Assembly (NCBI GenBank): GCA_028712795.1
Contig: JAQTPT010000031.1
Coordinates: 1-47,092, forward strand
DNA length: 47,092 bases
Reading direction: 5' to 3'
Source: Methylococcales bacterium
Lineage (GTDB): Bacteria > Pseudomonadota > Gammaproteobacteria > Methylococcales > Methylomonadaceae
How positions within the stretch are numbered: the first letter of the stretch is position 1; each line of letters opens with the position of its first letter. Of this stretch, positions 39,101 to 47,092 are shown piece by piece. Made by a program: the position numbers and the translations under genes. The notes below the pieces were generated by a model. The model worked only from the letters and a program-made list of their open reading frames with translations. It made no database searches and was not told the DNA's origin.

Positions 39101-39640
39101 ATGGCTAGATTAGAAACCATATATAAAGAAAAAATCCTTCCTGCATTAGTGGAGCAATTTGCTTACAAATCTATTATGCAGGCTCCGCGTATCACTAAAA
39201 TAACATTGAATATGGGTGTAGGTGGCGCAGTAGCTGATAAAAAAGTCTTGCAATCTGCACTTTCCGACATGGAAAAAATTTCCGGTCAAAAACCTGTTGT
39301 TACCCTTGCGAGAAAATCCATTGCTGGTTTTAAAATTCGTGACGATATGCCGATAGGCTGCAAAGTAACTTTACGTAGCGATAGAATGTACGAGTTTTTA
39401 GATAGGTTAATTAGTATTTCAATCCCCAGAATTCGCGATTTTAGAGGATTAAGTCCAAAAAGCTTCGATGGACGTGGTAATTACTCCATGGGCGTTAAAG
39501 AGCAAATCATATTTCCTGAAATAGATTATGATAAAATTGACACGCTGCGCGGTATGGATATTACTATTACAACGACAGCCCAGACCAATGAAGAAGGTTT
39601 GGCTTTGTTAAAGTTGTTTAATTTTCCATTCAAGAGCTAA
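39101..39640 (+). CDS. rplE: 50S ribosomal protein L5
   Basis: A 179-residue L5 with [35 protein letters not shown] and [20 protein letters not shown]. It binds 5S rRNA in the central protuberance. Confidence 0.98.
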   Translation: MARLETIYKEKILPALVEQFAYKSIMQAPRITKITLNMGVGGAVADKKVLQSALSDMEKISGQKPVVTLARKSIAGFKIRDDMPIGCKVTLRSDRMYEFLDRLISISIPRIRDFRGLSPKSFDGRGNYSMGVKEQIIFPEIDYDKIDTLRGMDITITTTAQTNEEGLALLKLFNFPFKS

Positions 39641-39654
39641 GGGGCGATTTTAAC

Positions 39655-39960
39655 ATGGCTAAAAAATCAATGATTGCGCGCGAAGACAAGCGTAAGAAAT
39701 TAGTTAAAAAATATGATGTTAAACGGAAAGCTTTGAAAGAAACAATCAGAGATCCTAACGCAACATATGAAGATAAAGAATCTGCTCATTTACAACTCCA
39801 AAAATTACCGAGGGACTCTAGCGTAACCAGAGTCCGTAACCGTTGTAATTTAACTGGACGTCCTCATGGGTATTACCGTAAGTTTGGCCTTAGCAGAAAT
39901 AAATTAAGAGAGGCTACCATGCGCGGTGATGTTCCTGGCGTAGTCAAAGCAAGTTGGTAA
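39655..39960 (+). CDS. rpsN: 30S ribosomal protein S14 (long, non-zinc form)
   Basis: A 101-residue S14 of the proteobacterial C-minus type: the zinc-binding CxxC pairs are absent (only one Cys, in [18 protein letters not shown]). [17 protein letters not shown] is the usual start. Confidence 0.97.
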   Translation: MAKKSMIAREDKRKKLVKKYDVKRKALKETIRDPNATYEDKESAHLQLQKLPRDSSVTRVRNRCNLTGRPHGYYRKFGLSRNKLREATMRGDVPGVVKASW

Positions 39961-39991
39961 GATCTGTTGGATCAAGTTTGGAGATAATAAA

Positions 39992-40387
39992 ATGAGTATG
40001 ACAGACCCAGTGGCAGATATGCTGACTCGTATTAGAAACGGTCAATCTGCTGGAAAAAAAAGCATAAAACAACCCTCTTCAAAATTAAAAGTATCGATTG
40101 CTAAGGTGCTTAAAGAAGAGGGTTACATTACAGACTTTAGTACTGAAACTAATGGCAGTCATACAGAAATGACTGTTGAGTTAAAATACTATAAAGGTAC
40201 CCCTGTAATTGAATCAATAAAAAGAATTAGTAGGCCTGGTTTACGTATTTATAAATCTAAAGACGAATTGCCAAAGGTTCTTGGCGGCTTAGGGATTGCT
40301 ATTGTATCAACATCAAACGGTGTTATGACTGACAGAGCAGCTCGGGCTATTGGCCATGGCGGCGAAGTTATTTGCACTGTTTGTTAA
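39992..40387 (+). CDS. rpsH: 30S ribosomal protein S8
   Basis: A 131-residue S8 with [18 protein letters not shown] and [13 protein letters not shown]. In E. coli S8 represses spc operon translation by binding an rRNA mimic near rplE; the relevant structure was not checked here. Confidence 0.98.
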   Translation: MSMTDPVADMLTRIRNGQSAGKKSIKQPSSKLKVSIAKVLKEEGYITDFSTETNGSHTEMTVELKYYKGTPVIESIKRISRPGLRIYKSKDELPKVLGGLGIAIVSTSNGVMTDRAARAIGHGGEVICTVC

Positions 40388-40399
40388 TGTAGGTGTGTT

Positions 40400-40933
40400 A
40401 TGTCAAGAATAGCTAAAGCCCCAGTCATTATACCGAATGGCGTAGAAATAAAAATAGATGGTGGTATGATGACTGTAAAGGGAAGCAAAGGTCAATTATC
40501 GCTCATTCTCAATACTGCAGTTAATGTGGATATTGCAGATAAAGTTTTACACGTTCAATGGGATAAGGAAAGTAAGCAAGCGACTGCTCAAGCAGGAACT
40601 GCAAGAGCAATCCTTAGTAACATGGTTACAGGTGTGTCTGCAGGCTTTGAAAAAAAATTAACATTGATTGGCGTGGGTTACAGAGCGCAGGCTAAAGGAA
40701 ATATCTTAAGCCTATCACTTGGCTTTTCTCACCCCGTTGATTTTGAGGTTCCTGCCGGGATTACCGTCGAAACACCCACTCAAACCGAAATAATTGTAAG
40801 GGGAAGTGATAAGCAGTTGGTAGGAGAGGTGTCCTCTAAGATAAGAGCTTATCGTCCACCAGAGCCTTATAAAGGCAAGGGTGTCAGATACGCTGACGAA
40901 CATGTTGTACGAAAAGAAGCTAAGAAAAAGTAG
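40400..40933 (+). CDS. rplF: 50S ribosomal protein L6
   Basis: A 177-residue L6 with [27 protein letters not shown] and the C-terminal [11 protein letters not shown] signature. Confidence 0.98.
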   Translation: MSRIAKAPVIIPNGVEIKIDGGMMTVKGSKGQLSLILNTAVNVDIADKVLHVQWDKESKQATAQAGTARAILSNMVTGVSAGFEKKLTLIGVGYRAQAKGNILSLSLGFSHPVDFEVPAGITVETPTQTEIIVRGSDKQLVGEVSSKIRAYRPPEPYKGKGVRYADEHVVRKEAKKK

Positions 40934-40942
40934 GATAGCGTA

Positions 40943-41296
40943 ATGGATAAGAAACAGTCTCGTATGAAGCGCGCTTTAAAATTGCGTTCAAAAATTAAAA
41001 AATTAAGTGCAACCCGTTTGTCGATTCATAAAACACCACAGCATATATATGCTCAGGTTATTAGTGGGGATGGCACAACTACACTTGCAAGCGTTTCAAC
41101 TACGCAGGCAGAAATAAAAGCAAATTTAAAATATACCGGCAATATTATTGCTGCAGCTGAAGTTGGTAAATTTATTGCTCAAAAAGCTATTGCTGCCGGA
41201 GTAACAGAAGTTGCTTTTGATCGCTCAGGATTTAAATACCATGGTCGCGTAAAGGCATTGGCTGATGCTGCACGTGAAGCCGGCTTGAAATTTTAG
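40943..41296 (+). CDS. rplR: 50S ribosomal protein L18
   Basis: A 117-residue L18 with a basic N-terminus, [15 protein letters not shown] and the C-terminal [20 protein letters not shown]. It binds 5S rRNA with L5. Confidence 0.97.
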   Translation: MDKKQSRMKRALKLRSKIKKLSATRLSIHKTPQHIYAQVISGDGTTTLASVSTTQAEIKANLKYTGNIIAAAEVGKFIAQKAIAAGVTEVAFDRSGFKYHGRVKALADAAREAGLKF

Positions 41297-41305
41297 GAGA
41301 ATAAA

Positions 41306-41812
41306 ATGGCTACAGCACCTGCTCAGGGTAGTACCGACGGTTTGCAAGAAAAGTTAGTAAATGTTAGACGCGTTGCAAAAGTTGTTAAAGGCGGTAGGGT
41401 TTTTGGCTTTACAGCGTTAACGGTTGTTGGTGATGGTGAAGGAAGAGTTGGCTATGGTGTCAGCAAAGCAAGAGAAGTCCCTATTGCAATTCAAAAGTCA
41501 CTGGAACAAGCCAGAAAAAACATGCGTAAAGTGTCTTTAAAAGGTGATACTTTGCAATATCCCATTATGAACACGACAGGTGCGGCAAAAGTTTATATGC
41601 AACCGGCATCTGAAGGTACAGGAATTATTGCCGGCGGGGCAATGCGGGCTGTGTTTGAGGTAGTGGGTGTGCATAACGTATTGGCAAAGTGTATTGGAAC
41701 CAGTAATCCTATTAATGTTGTGAGAGCGACAATCAATGGTTTAACAGGAATGCACAATGCTAACCAGATAGCTGCAAAACGTGGCTTATCAGTTGAACAG
41801 ATTATTGGATAG
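41306..41812 (+). CDS. rpsE: 30S ribosomal protein S5
   Basis: A 168-residue S5 with [24 protein letters not shown] and [14 protein letters not shown]. The VVKGGR loop linked to spectinomycin response has the wild-type sequence. Confidence 0.98.
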   Translation: MATAPAQGSTDGLQEKLVNVRRVAKVVKGGRVFGFTALTVVGDGEGRVGYGVSKAREVPIAIQKSLEQARKNMRKVSLKGDTLQYPIMNTTGAAKVYMQPASEGTGIIAGGAMRAVFEVVGVHNVLAKCIGTSNPINVVRATINGLTGMHNANQIAAKRGLSVEQIIG

Positions 41813-41817
41813 TTGCA

Positions 41818-42003
41818 ATGGCTGGTAATAAATTAAGTGTGACAATGACAAAGAGCAAGTTCGGGCGTTTACCGCGCCATCAAGCTTGTTTAACAGGTTT
41901 AGGTTTGCGCAAAATCAACCAAACGGTTGAGGTGCTAAATACAGCCGAAAACAGAGGTATGATAAATAAAATATCGTACATGCTAAAAGTCGAGGAAGTG
42001 TAA
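41818..42003 (+). CDS. rpmD: 50S ribosomal protein L30
   Basis: A 61-residue L30 with [22 protein letters not shown] and a C-terminal [15 protein letters not shown]. The stop overlaps the rplO ATG by one base. Confidence 0.97.
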   Translation: MAGNKLSVTMTKSKFGRLPRHQACLTGLGLRKINQTVEVLNTAENRGMINKISYMLKVEEV

Positions 42004-42437
42004 TGTATTTAAATACCATCCAGGCAAGCGTTGGCGCTCGCAAAAAATCAAAGCGAGTTGGACGAGGTATAGGTTGTACTCTCGGCAAGACTTGTGGCAG
42101 GGGGCATAAAGGACAGAAATCCCGTAGCGGCGGCTTCCATAAAGTGGGTTTTGAGGGTGGGCAAATGCCTTTACAACGCCGATTGCCAAAAATCGGCTTC
42201 ACGTCGAAAATAAGCAAATACTCTGCTGAAGTTAGATTAAGCGAGCTAAATGGATTAACTGCTGATGTGATTGACCTGCAAGTTTTAATTGACGCAAACA
42301 TTGTTCCGGCTTTTACTAAAATAGCAAAAGTTATTCAATCCGGCGAAGTTAACAAAGCTGTGAGTATCAAAGGCATAAAGATAACCGCCGGCGCACAAGT
42401 TTCCATAGAATCTGCTGGCGGCAAAGTAGAGGCATAA
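42003..42437 (+). CDS. rplO: 50S ribosomal protein L15
   Basis: A 144-residue L15 with the glycine-rich N-terminus ([19 protein letters not shown]) and [17 protein letters not shown]. It is followed at once by secY. Confidence 0.98.
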   Translation: MYLNTIQASVGARKKSKRVGRGIGCTLGKTCGRGHKGQKSRSGGFHKVGFEGGQMPLQRRLPKIGFTSKISKYSAEVRLSELNGLTADVIDLQVLIDANIVPAFTKIAKVIQSGEVNKAVSIKGIKITAGAQVSIESAGGKVEA

Positions 42438-43760
42438 GTGAGTAATACAAGAGCTCAGATAGCTAATAAATCCGGTGGTTTTTCGGAGCTTAAGGCAAGG
42501 TTGCTTTTCGTTCTTGGAGCGTTATTCGTTTATAGAATTGGATCACACATCCCTGTTCCCGGGATAGATCCAAAAGCCCTTGCGGTTATGTTCGAGCAGC
42601 AAAGCGGATCCATACTCGACATGTTTAACATGTTCTCCGGAGGCGCTTTGATGCGCCTTAGTCTGTTTGCGCTTGGAATAATGCCCTACATTTCTGCATC
42701 GATCATTATGCAATTGATGACTGTTGTTATACCTTCCATGGAGCAGATGAAAAAGGAAGGTGAGTCTGGACGGCGAAAGATTTCTCAATTCACACGTTAC
42801 GGTACTGTAGTTTTAGCAACATTTCAGGCTATCGGCATATCATTAGCGTTGCAAAATCAGACTGCCGGAGGCCTTAATGTTGTTTTGAACCCTGGCGTTG
42901 GGTTCATTGCTATCACAGCTATTACATTAGTCACCGGTACTGTTTTCTTGATGTGGCTTGGAGAGCAGGTGACTGAGCGGGGCATCGGGAACGGCATATC
43001 GCTGATTATATTCGCGGGTATAGTTTCAGGATTACCCAAGGCGATTGGCGGTACTTTAGAGCTGGCAAGAACGGGCGAAATGAATGGCGCATTTATTATT
43101 TTATTGTTCCTTCTGTCGCTTTCCGTTACTGCTCTTGTTGTTTTTGTAGAAAGAGGGCAAAGAAGAATACTTATTAACTATCCCAAAAGGCAGCAAGGCC
43201 GGAAATTGTATGGTGGGCAAAGTAGTTTTCTGCCACTAAAACTCAATATGGCAGGCGTTATCCCCCCCATTTTTGCCTCAAGTATAATCTTGTTCCCGGC
43301 TACTATTGCTGGCTGGTTTGGAAATACCGAGGGTCTTACCTGGCTTCAGGACGTTGCTACTATGCTCTCTCCCGGTCAGCCTGTTTATGTGATGTTCTAT
43401 GCGACAGCGATTATATTCTTCTGTTTCTTTTATACGGCTTTAGTGTTCAATTCTAAAGAAACAGCTGAAAACTTAAAGAAATCGGGTGCTTTTTTGCCTG
43501 GAATTAGGCCTGGCTTACAGACGGGTTCATATATTGACAAAGTAATGACCCGTCTAACATTGGTTGGCGCTTTCTACATTACGTTGGTTTGCTTGCTACC
43601 CGAGTTTTTAATTGTATATTGGAATGTTCCCTTCTATTTCGGCGGTACATCTTTATTGATTATTGTCGTTGTTGTCATGGATTTTATTTCACAAATGCAA
43701 ACTCATGTAATGTCGCAACAATATGAAGGCTTAATGAAAAAAGCCAACCTTAAAAAATAA
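42438..43760 (+). CDS. secY: Preprotein translocase subunit SecY
   Basis: A 440-residue ten-segment channel protein. GTG at 42438 directly follows the rplO stop. The plug/segment 2 region ([26 protein letters not shown]), GERGIGNG-type loop ([15 protein letters not shown]) and [27 protein letters not shown] are typical. It forms the SecYEG pore with SecE. Confidence 0.98.
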   Translation: MSNTRAQIANKSGGFSELKARLLFVLGALFVYRIGSHIPVPGIDPKALAVMFEQQSGSILDMFNMFSGGALMRLSLFALGIMPYISASIIMQLMTVVIPSMEQMKKEGESGRRKISQFTRYGTVVLATFQAIGISLALQNQTAGGLNVVLNPGVGFIAITAITLVTGTVFLMWLGEQVTERGIGNGISLIIFAGIVSGLPKAIGGTLELARTGEMNGAFIILLFLLSLSVTALVVFVERGQRRILINYPKRQQGRKLYGGQSSFLPLKLNMAGVIPPIFASSIILFPATIAGWFGNTEGLTWLQDVATMLSPGQPVYVMFYATAIIFFCFFYTALVFNSKETAENLKKSGAFLPGIRPGLQTGSYIDKVMTRLTLVGAFYITLVCLLPEFLIVYWNVPFYFGGTSLLIIVVVVMDFISQMQTHVMSQQYEGLMKKANLKK

Positions 43761-43791
43761 ACATTGGATAAGAACACCTTAGGAGTTAGCC

Positions 43792-43905
43792 GTGAAAGTT
43801 CGTGCATCTGTAAAAACTATTTGTAGAAATTGTAAGATTGTAAAAAGAAATGGTGTTGTTAGGGTTATTTGTGTTGACGGAAGACACAAACAACGACAAG
43901 GCTGA
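43792..43905 (+). CDS. rpmJ: 50S ribosomal protein L36 (short, zinc type)
   Basis: A 37-residue protein with a GTG start, preceded by TAGGAG. Its sequence ([17 protein letters not shown]...KQRQG) is nearly that of E. coli L36, and the zinc ligands Cys11, Cys14, Cys27 and a downstream His are present. It lies between secY and rpsM as usual. Confidence 0.97.
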   Translation: MKVRASVKTICRNCKIVKRNGVVRVICVDGRHKQRQG

Positions 43906-43911
43906 AATTTG

Positions 43912-43940
43912 TTGCGCCCTAATTACTGCAATGCTATAAT
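43912..43940 (+). promoter_or_regulatory. Sigma-70 promoter before the alpha operon
   Basis: TTGCGC at 43912-43917 and a perfect TATAAT at 43935-43940 are 17 bases apart, immediately after rpmJ and 41 bases before rpsM. This would give rpsM-rpsK-rpsD-rpoA-rplQ their own promoter in addition to read-through. The short leader may also hold the S4-regulated structure known from E. coli; I could not fold it reliably. Confidence 0.65.
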
Positions 43941-43981
43941 TCGGCGCTTAACTTTAGAGTACTACTCAGGGGAGTATCTAG

Positions 43982-44338
43982 ATGGCACGTATTGCCGGGA
44001 TAAATATACCAGATCATAAACACGCAGTAATAGCATTAACTGCAATTTATGGTGTTGGTCGTCAAACTGCAAGTGAAATTTGCGTTAAGGTCGGTATAAC
44101 GCCTTCCGTAAAAATTAAAGAACTGACTGAAGAGCAACTTGAAGCTATTCGTAATGTGGTTTCGAAGATGACAGTGGAAGGTGATCTGCGTCGTGAAGTT
44201 TCTATGAATATCAAGCGGTTGATGGATCTAGGTTGCTATCGCGGAATAAGGCATCGCCGAGGTTTGCCATTAAGAGGCCAGAGAACGAGAACAAATGCTC
44301 GTACACGCAAAGGTCCCCGCAAACCAATTAGAAAATAA
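43982..44338 (+). CDS. rpsM: 30S ribosomal protein S13
   Basis: A 118-residue S13 with [37 protein letters not shown] and TRKGPRK near the C-terminus. AGGGGAG precedes the ATG. First gene of the alpha operon. Confidence 0.98.
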   Translation: MARIAGINIPDHKHAVIALTAIYGVGRQTASEICVKVGITPSVKIKELTEEQLEAIRNVVSKMTVEGDLRREVSMNIKRLMDLGCYRGIRHRRGLPLRGQRTRTNARTRKGPRKPIRK

Positions 44339-44362
44339 GATATTCCTTTAGAGGTCGAAGTA

Positions 44363-44749
44363 ATGGCTAGTCCAAATCGTTCAAGAAAACGTATCAAAAA
44401 AGAAGTTGCAGATGGCATTGTTCATGTCCATGCTTCTTTTAATAACACAATCATAACAATAACGGATAGAAAAGGTAATGCTCTGTCCTGGGCAACCTCA
44501 GGTGGATCAGGTTTTCGCGGGTCGAGAAAAAGCACTCCCTTTGCCGCCCAGGTTGCCGCTGAAAAAGCAGGTATTGTTGCCCAGGAATTCGGCATGAAAA
44601 ACCTTGATGTTATGATAAAAGGTCCAGGTCCTGGACGTGAATCTGCTGTGCGTTCATTGAACAATCTAGGGTTTAAAATTAATAATATTGTTGATGTGAC
44701 GCCCATTCCTCACAATGGTTGCCGTCCGCCTAAGAAACGCCGCGTATAA
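44363..44749 (+). CDS. rpsK: 30S ribosomal protein S11
   Basis: A 128-residue S11 with [23 protein letters not shown] and C-terminal [13 protein letters not shown]. Confidence 0.98.
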   Translation: MASPNRSRKRIKKEVADGIVHVHASFNNTIITITDRKGNALSWATSGGSGFRGSRKSTPFAAQVAAEKAGIVAQEFGMKNLDVMIKGPGPGRESAVRSLNNLGFKINNIVDVTPIPHNGCRPPKKRRV

Positions 44750-44767
44750 AAAATCTGGAGTAGTATC

Positions 44768-45388
44768 ATGGCAAGATATCTTGGACCTACCTGTAAATTA
44801 AGTCGAAGAGAAGGGACTGACCTGTTTTTAAAAAGCAGAGGAAAGTCTTTAGAAGGTAAATGTAAGTTGGATCAAAGGCCCGGACAACACGGGACTAAGC
44901 GCACAAGAAGTTCTGATTATGCTCTTCAGTTGAGGGCAAAGCAGCGCTTACGCCGTATTTATGGAATTCTGGAAAAGCAGTTTAGAAACTACTATAAATC
45001 GGCTGATATGAAGAAGGGCGCAACCGGTGAAAATCTGTTAAATCTTCTTGAGTCAAGGTTGGACAATGTTGTTTATCGTATGGGTTTCGCCTGTACACGT
45101 GCAGAAGCCCGCCAATTAGTTTGTCATAAATCTATTCAGGTAAATGGGTCATTGATTAATGTTCCTTCTTATCAATTAGCTCCCGGCGATGTGTTGACTG
45201 TTAGAGAAAAAGCAAAAAAACAACAAAGGATCGTTGATGCTTTAACTGTAACAGAGCAGTATGGATTTCCAAATTGGGTAGAAGTTAATTCAAAAGCCAT
45301 GTCTGGAACATTCAGCACTTTACCTGATAGGGTCGACTTGGGTAGTGACATCAATGAGCAGCTGGTAGTTGAGCTTTACTCTAAATAA
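44768..45388 (+). CDS. rpsD: 30S ribosomal protein S4
   Basis: A 206-residue S4, the E. coli length, with [21 protein letters not shown] and an S4 RNA-binding domain ([21 protein letters not shown]). It is a primary 16S binder and the usual repressor of the alpha operon. Confidence 0.98.
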   Translation: MARYLGPTCKLSRREGTDLFLKSRGKSLEGKCKLDQRPGQHGTKRTRSSDYALQLRAKQRLRRIYGILEKQFRNYYKSADMKKGATGENLLNLLESRLDNVVYRMGFACTRAEARQLVCHKSIQVNGSLINVPSYQLAPGDVLTVREKAKKQQRIVDALTVTEQYGFPNWVEVNSKAMSGTFSTLPDRVDLGSDINEQLVVELYSK

Positions 45389-45409
45389 TCGCAGGACTGA
45401 GGGATATAA

Positions 45410-46426
45410 ATGCACAATTCTATTTCTGGCTTATTAAAGCCTCGATTAGTTGAGGTTGTAAGTAAAACTCCTAATCATTCAAGGATGGTAATTGAGCCGC
45501 TGGAGCGTGGCTTTGGTCATTCTCTTGGCAATGCATTAAGGCGTGTACTGTTATCTACAATTCCTGGCTGTGCAGTAACTGATGTCGAAATTGAGGGTGT
45601 ACTGCACGAATATACAACAATAGAGGGTGTTCAGGAAGATGTAATAGACATTTTGCTTAACCTCAAAAAATTGGCAGTGGTGCTTCATTCAAAAGATGAA
45701 GTTGAGCTTAGGTTGACAAAAAATGGTGCTGGCTGCGTGACAGCCGCAGATATTACTCTTCCTCATGATGTCGAAATTATTAATCCAGATTTAGTTATCG
45801 CCAACTTGACACAAGCTGGCGTTTTAAATATGAAAATTAGAGTGCGCCGCGGAAGAGGGTATGAGCCAGTCAGTGTTCGCAAATTAAACTCTGAGCAAAA
45901 TACCGCAGTTGGCGCTTTACAATTAGATGCCTCGTATAGCCCTATAATTAAGGTCGCTTATCAAGTTGAAAGCACTCGTGTTGAACAACGCACTAATTTA
46001 GACAAGCTAGTCATTGAGCTTGAAACTAATGGAACAGTAGATCCCGAAGAAACTATTAAGTTGGCGGCCACTATACTGCATGATCAGTTATCTGTCTTTG
46101 TGGATTTTGAAAAAGTTAACCCTCCGGGTTTAGAAGAAGTCGTGATAGTAGAGGAAGTTTTTGATCCTGTTTTGCTTCGTCCCGTCGATGATCTTGAGTT
46201 GACTGTTCGTTCTGCTAATTGCTTAAAGGCTGAGAATATTTTTTATATTGGTGATTTAATTCAGCGTACTGAAGTTGAGCTATTAAAAACACCAAATCTG
46301 GGAAAGAAATCTTTAACCGAAATAAAGGACATACTTGCTTTAAAAGGATTGTCACTGGGTATGCGATTGGAAAATTGGCCGCCTGATAATCTTTCAGATC
46401 AATCACATGTAATATCAACACATTAA
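45410..46426 (+). CDS. rpoA: DNA-directed RNA polymerase subunit alpha
   Basis: A 338-residue alpha subunit. The N-terminal assembly domain holds [21 protein letters not shown]; the C-terminal domain ([18 protein letters not shown] ... [14 protein letters not shown]) keeps the arginine that contacts UP elements and activators. A linker at about residues 235-250 joins them. Confidence 0.98.
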   Translation: MHNSISGLLKPRLVEVVSKTPNHSRMVIEPLERGFGHSLGNALRRVLLSTIPGCAVTDVEIEGVLHEYTTIEGVQEDVIDILLNLKKLAVVLHSKDEVELRLTKNGAGCVTAADITLPHDVEIINPDLVIANLTQAGVLNMKIRVRRGRGYEPVSVRKLNSEQNTAVGALQLDASYSPIIKVAYQVESTRVEQRTNLDKLVIELETNGTVDPEETIKLAATILHDQLSVFVDFEKVNPPGLEEVVIVEEVFDPVLLRPVDDLELTVRSANCLKAENIFYIGDLIQRTEVELLKTPNLGKKSLTEIKDILALKGLSLGMRLENWPPDNLSDQSHVISTH

Positions 46427-46443
46427 CATTAGGTCTTCTAATA

Positions 46444-46806
46444 ATGAGACATCGTAAATCCGGTAGAAAACTCAATATGAATAGTAGCCATCGCAAGGCG
46501 CTATTTAGTAACATGGCTAGCTCATTATTTAAGCACGAGCTGATTAAGACGACTTTACCTAAAGCTAAAGAATTAAGAAGTTTTGCAGAGCCTTTGATTA
46601 CCTTATCTAAAGATGATAGCGTAGCTAAAAGACGACTTGCATTTGCAAGATTACGGGATCGTGAAATTGTAACCAAACTCTTCAATGAACTCGGTCCGCG
46701 TTATAAAAATAGAGCGGGCGGTTACTTGCGTATTATGAAATGTGGATTTAGGCCAGGTGACGACGCGCCTATGGCATATGTCGAGTTAGTTGATAGACCA
46801 GAATAA
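46444..46806 (+). CDS. rplQ: 50S ribosomal protein L17
   Basis: A 120-residue L17 with [35 protein letters not shown] and [26 protein letters not shown]. Last gene of the alpha operon, followed by a strong terminator. Confidence 0.98.
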   Translation: MRHRKSGRKLNMNSSHRKALFSNMASSLFKHELIKTTLPKAKELRSFAEPLITLSKDDSVAKRRLAFARLRDREIVTKLFNELGPRYKNRAGGYLRIMKCGFRPGDDAPMAYVELVDRPE

Positions 46807-46820
46807 TAAGTAAATATTCC

Positions 46821-46859
46821 TGACATAAAAAAGCCGGTACAACCGGCTTTTTTATGTCA
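46821..46859. terminator. Strong bidirectional intrinsic terminator after rplQ
   Basis: An exact 18-bp inverted repeat (46821-46838 with 46842-46859) around the loop ACA. The GC core AGCCGGT/ACCGGCT is flanked by A-run and T-run, so it can work in both directions. It marks the end of the ribosomal block. Confidence 0.92.
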
Positions 46860-46911
46860 AAAGATAAATACTCACCCGGCTGTAAATCTAATTCACCAGC
46901 TAGAGCCATTT

Positions 46912-47015
46912 GAACAGAAATAAGCGGATTCTAACCTTTATTGGACGAAGCCGCTATCGCGGCGGAAAAAAAACCGCTTAACGCTTAAACTCTAACTGTA
47001 CTCAATGTCGAGTAC
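46912..47015. repeat. Nested inverted repeats, possible mobile-element end
   Basis: TAAGCGG (46921-46927) pairs with CCGCTTA (46974-46980), and inside it GCCGC (46950-46954) pairs with GCGGC (46959-46963). A further pair, GTACTC (46998-47003) and GAGTAC (47010-47015), lies just before the integrase-like start. A GAAC at 46912-46915 precedes the structure; GAAC is one of the known IS91 target tetranucleotides. The role as element end is inferred. Confidence 0.45.
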
Positions 47016-47034
47016 GATAAATTTGGAGTTTAAC

Positions 47035-47092
47035 ATGACTGCTAGAGAACAAGCGCGTTTCGATAAATTATACAATCTCCACCTCAGAACAT
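47035..47092 (+). CDS. Start of a probable tyrosine recombinase/integrase (cut by window edge)
   Basis: Nineteen codons are visible (MTAREQARFDKLYNLHLRT), with TTGGAG ten bases upstream of the ATG. The pattern of an RFD.LY..HLR start is what I recall for the core-binding domain of site-specific recombinases that accompany IS91-type transposases. The catalytic domain is outside the window, so this rests on a short similarity by eye. Confidence 0.5.
   Translation, partial: MTAREQARFDKLYNLHLRT

Overview
The window joins two unlike regions of one gammaproteobacterial chromosome. The ribosomal and RNA polymerase proteins are of gammaproteobacterial type: short zinc-type L36, the 101-residue S14 without a zinc knuckle, and RpoB/RpoC close to E. 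coli. The overall look fits Methylococcales methanotrophs and relatives, but that is a family-level impression and not a search result.

Left region (1 to about 14,940): a GC-richer, tightly packed gene cluster that I read as an aryl-polyene (APE) type II polyketide pigment system. On the minus strand lie a partial CrtI-like FAD oxidoreductase and an AMP-dependent ligase (ApeH-like). Divergently, on the plus strand, come: a flavin-halogenase-like enzyme, a small lipoprotein, ketosynthase (ApeO-like), dehydratase (ApeP-like), ketoreductase (ApeQ-like), ketosynthase (ApeR-like), chain-length factor (ApeC-like), lysophospholipid-type acyltransferase (ApeD-like), two acyl carrier proteins (ApeE/F-like), a COG4648-like membrane protein (ApeG-like), a second dehydratase (ApeI-like), glycosyltransferase and HtrB-like acyltransferase (the two halves of ApeJ), thioesterase (ApeK-like), a possible 40-residue small protein, a BamE-like lipoprotein, and a second flavin-halogenase-like enzyme. 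The logic is: the ligase loads an aromatic acid on an ACP, the KS/CLF extends it, the ketoreductase and dehydratases leave conjugated double bonds (no enoyl reductase is seen), and the acyltransferases and glycosyltransferase attach it to a lipid. The two halogenase-like genes suggest a halogenated polyene, comparable to the brominated xanthomonadins. No MMPL exporter or LolA-like carrier is in the window.

A 449-base AT-rich gap (14,941-15,389) ends in a strong sigma-70 promoter and separates the cluster from the core information-processing block.

Right region (15,390 to 46,859): tRNA-Tyr, tRNA-Gly, tRNA-Thr, tuf copy 1, tRNA-Trp, secE, nusG, rplK, rplA, rplJ, rplL, rpoB, rpoC, rpsL, rpsG, fusA, tuf copy 2, then the S10, spc and alpha operons from rpsJ to rplQ, all on the plus strand and unbroken. 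In E. coli these sit in two distant places. The two tuf genes are identical over 1,182 bases and differ only in their last codons. Regulatory signals include a terminator after nusG, an L10 leader before rplJ, an attenuator-like hairpin before rpoB, promoters before rpsL and rpsM, and a perfect 18-bp terminator stem after rplQ.

Right edge (46,860-47,092): non-coding DNA with nested inverted repeats, then the first 19 codons of an ORF resembling tyrosine recombinases that accompany IS91-type transposases. A mobile element may begin just behind the alpha operon terminator.
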